Assembly (NCBI GenBank): GCA_017473615.1
Contig: JAFUKL010000036.1
Coordinates: 1 to 64,000 of the forward strand
Reading direction: 5' to 3'
DNA: 64,000 nt
Source: Muribaculaceae bacterium
GTDB taxonomy: Bacteria; Bacteroidota; Bacteroidia; Bacteroidales; Muribaculaceae
Shown here: in pieces, positions 63,221-64,000 of the stretch
Position numbering within the stretch: position 1 is the stretch's first letter
Layout of the letters: the number at the start of each line of letters is the position of its first letter
Translations under genes and position numbers: made by a program
The notes under the pieces: generated by a model
What the model was told of the DNA's origin: nothing
Database searches by the model: none
The model's input: only the letters and a program-made list of their open reading frames with translations

Positions 63221-64000
63221 ATGAAAAGATTAAAAATGGAATTTAAGGGAAAGACGGTGCGTTGTAATGAAGAAAACGGTGAACTGGGAGAATGTATGTC
63301 GTTGCAGAATATGAGAGAATGCTCCGGCGCATTGGAGGTGGTCGGTGAATGGAATACATTGGGGAAAATGCCGGAAGGCTGTAGGCTGATGCTTGTGGAT
63401 CGCAGAAAAGATGAGGATTGTTATTTGGCTTGTTCTAAAAGTTCTGTTTATATGTGTGGCAGGCGTAAGAATAACTTATTCTCGGAAGAAAACAGTCTTA
63501 TATGCACTTTTGACGGCGATGTGAAATGGCTGCAGAGTATAGGAAACTTTGTCGTTGCAGGTACAACGCAAGGGCATAGGTATTTGTGCTATAACAACGG
63601 GCAGTACACTGTTCTTGATGTGGCTCAAGCTGTACCTCAATTGTTTTTTAGTGCGGTGAATATGTCCGGTATGAATGAAACCGTAGGCGGTGTATCGTTT
63701 GAATCAGAATATTCGGAGTGGAGCGTACTGAAGGCTAAAGACTGCAAAAATATACAGGATGCTGTAACCTCGGCATATAAGTCTTTGGAGGTTAGGGCTA
63801 AACAAACAGGAACTTTTATACAGCCGGTTTCAGTACGATATGCATTAAGGCTTTGGGATGATAAATATGCATGGATAAGTGCACCGGTAATAGTGGGTGA
63901 GGGAATTCAATTGTCTTCACCGCTTTCGGTTGAAGTGGATAGTTCTATTTCCGGATGTGCCGATACTGTGATGACGGTCAATACATATAATGTGGGTGTT
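63221..64000 (+). CDS. Unknown protein next to the endolysin, partial (at least 260 codons)
   Basis: The frame from the ATG at 63221 is open to the window end. The N-terminal part alternates short strands with conserved small turns (CYLACSKSSVYMCGRRKNN, FVVAGTTQGHRYLCYNNG), suggesting a beta-propeller-like start. From ~200 on (TFIQPVSVRYALRLWDDKYA) it resembles fibronectin-like or tail-fibre sequence. No signal peptide. Its spacing suggests an operon with the muramidase; a phage tail or baseplate-associated protein is likely but not shown. Confidence 0.75.
   Translation, partial: MKRLKMEFKGKTVRCNEENGELGECMSLQNMRECSGALEVVGEWNTLGKMPEGCRLMLVDRRKDEDCYLACSKSSVYMCGRRKNNLFSEENSLICTFDGDVKWLQSIGNFVVAGTTQGHRYLCYNNGQYTVLDVAQAVPQLFFSAVNMSGMNETVGGVSFESEYSEWSVLKAKDCKNIQDAVTSAYKSLEVRAKQTGTFIQPVSVRYALRLWDDKYAWISAPVIVGEGIQLSSPLSVEVDSSISGCADTVMTVNTYNVGV

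Overview
The window looks like a Bacteroidales chromosome, most plausibly a Muribaculaceae-type gut bacterium. The evidence is gene content (a PorU-like type IX secretion sortase, a TonB receptor with a DUF4249 lipoprotein, DUF6048/DUF6452, NfnAB, MtaB, Stealth and GT92 glycan genes) and the promoters, which repeatedly fit the Bacteroidetes pattern TTTG - about 19 to 20 nt - TAnnTTTG just upstream of starts. The family and genus are inference; the order is fairly secure.

Layout. 1-6159: two-gene minus-strand RHS/YD-repeat operon, the second gene cut by the window edge. 6379-8043: AspT/YidE-type transporter. 8328-10079: small accessory genes, including a HigBA-like toxin-antitoxin pair. 10366-14416 (minus): housekeeping operon mtaB - LpxL-like acyltransferase - GT2 - surE. 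14621-22499 (plus): acyl-CoA ligase, Ala/Cys-rich lipoprotein, lpxB, low-molecular-weight phosphatase, metH. 22556-23836 (minus): YeiH transporter, tRNA-Thr and SRP RNA. 23961-29318 (minus): NfnAB, then an operon DUF4199 - GT2 - DUF6452 - DUF6048. 29427-32861: porU. 32967-33265: decayed small lipoprotein gene. 33351-37712 (plus): pyrG, yidC, TM2 protein.

38007-49999 (minus) is the most interesting stretch. A five-gene operon encodes only exported proteins: a beta-propeller fused to a diverged OmpA-like domain, a TPR-caspase (C14), a CarboxypepD_reg/outer-membrane-like protein, a DUF4384 protein, and a small LPP20-like protein. Upstream lies a second operon: lipoprotein - TonB-dependent receptor - DUF4249 lipoprotein. 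Both operons have homologous promoter regions of about 145 bp, with a 23-bp palindrome about 120 bp upstream of the -7 box and a homopolymeric G tract in the -33 region. Between them sits a 1-kb cassette of three translationally coupled genes (DUF3791 - DUF3990 ADP-ribosyltransferase-like - DUF3791). It has its own consensus promoter and is flanked by a perfect 29-bp direct repeat that duplicates the 3' end of the DUF4249 gene.

50326-54741: surface-glycan genes (two tandem near-identical glycosyltransferases, two Stealth phosphotransferases, one GT92). 54871-59409: GH13 amylase plus an (alpha/alpha)6-type glycosidase lipoprotein. 59563-59866: a promoter and intrinsic terminator bracket a probable ~290-nt structured RNA. 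59911-64000: a methyltransferase, then phage-derived genes (terminase large subunit, N-acetylmuramidase, and an unknown protein cut by the window edge).
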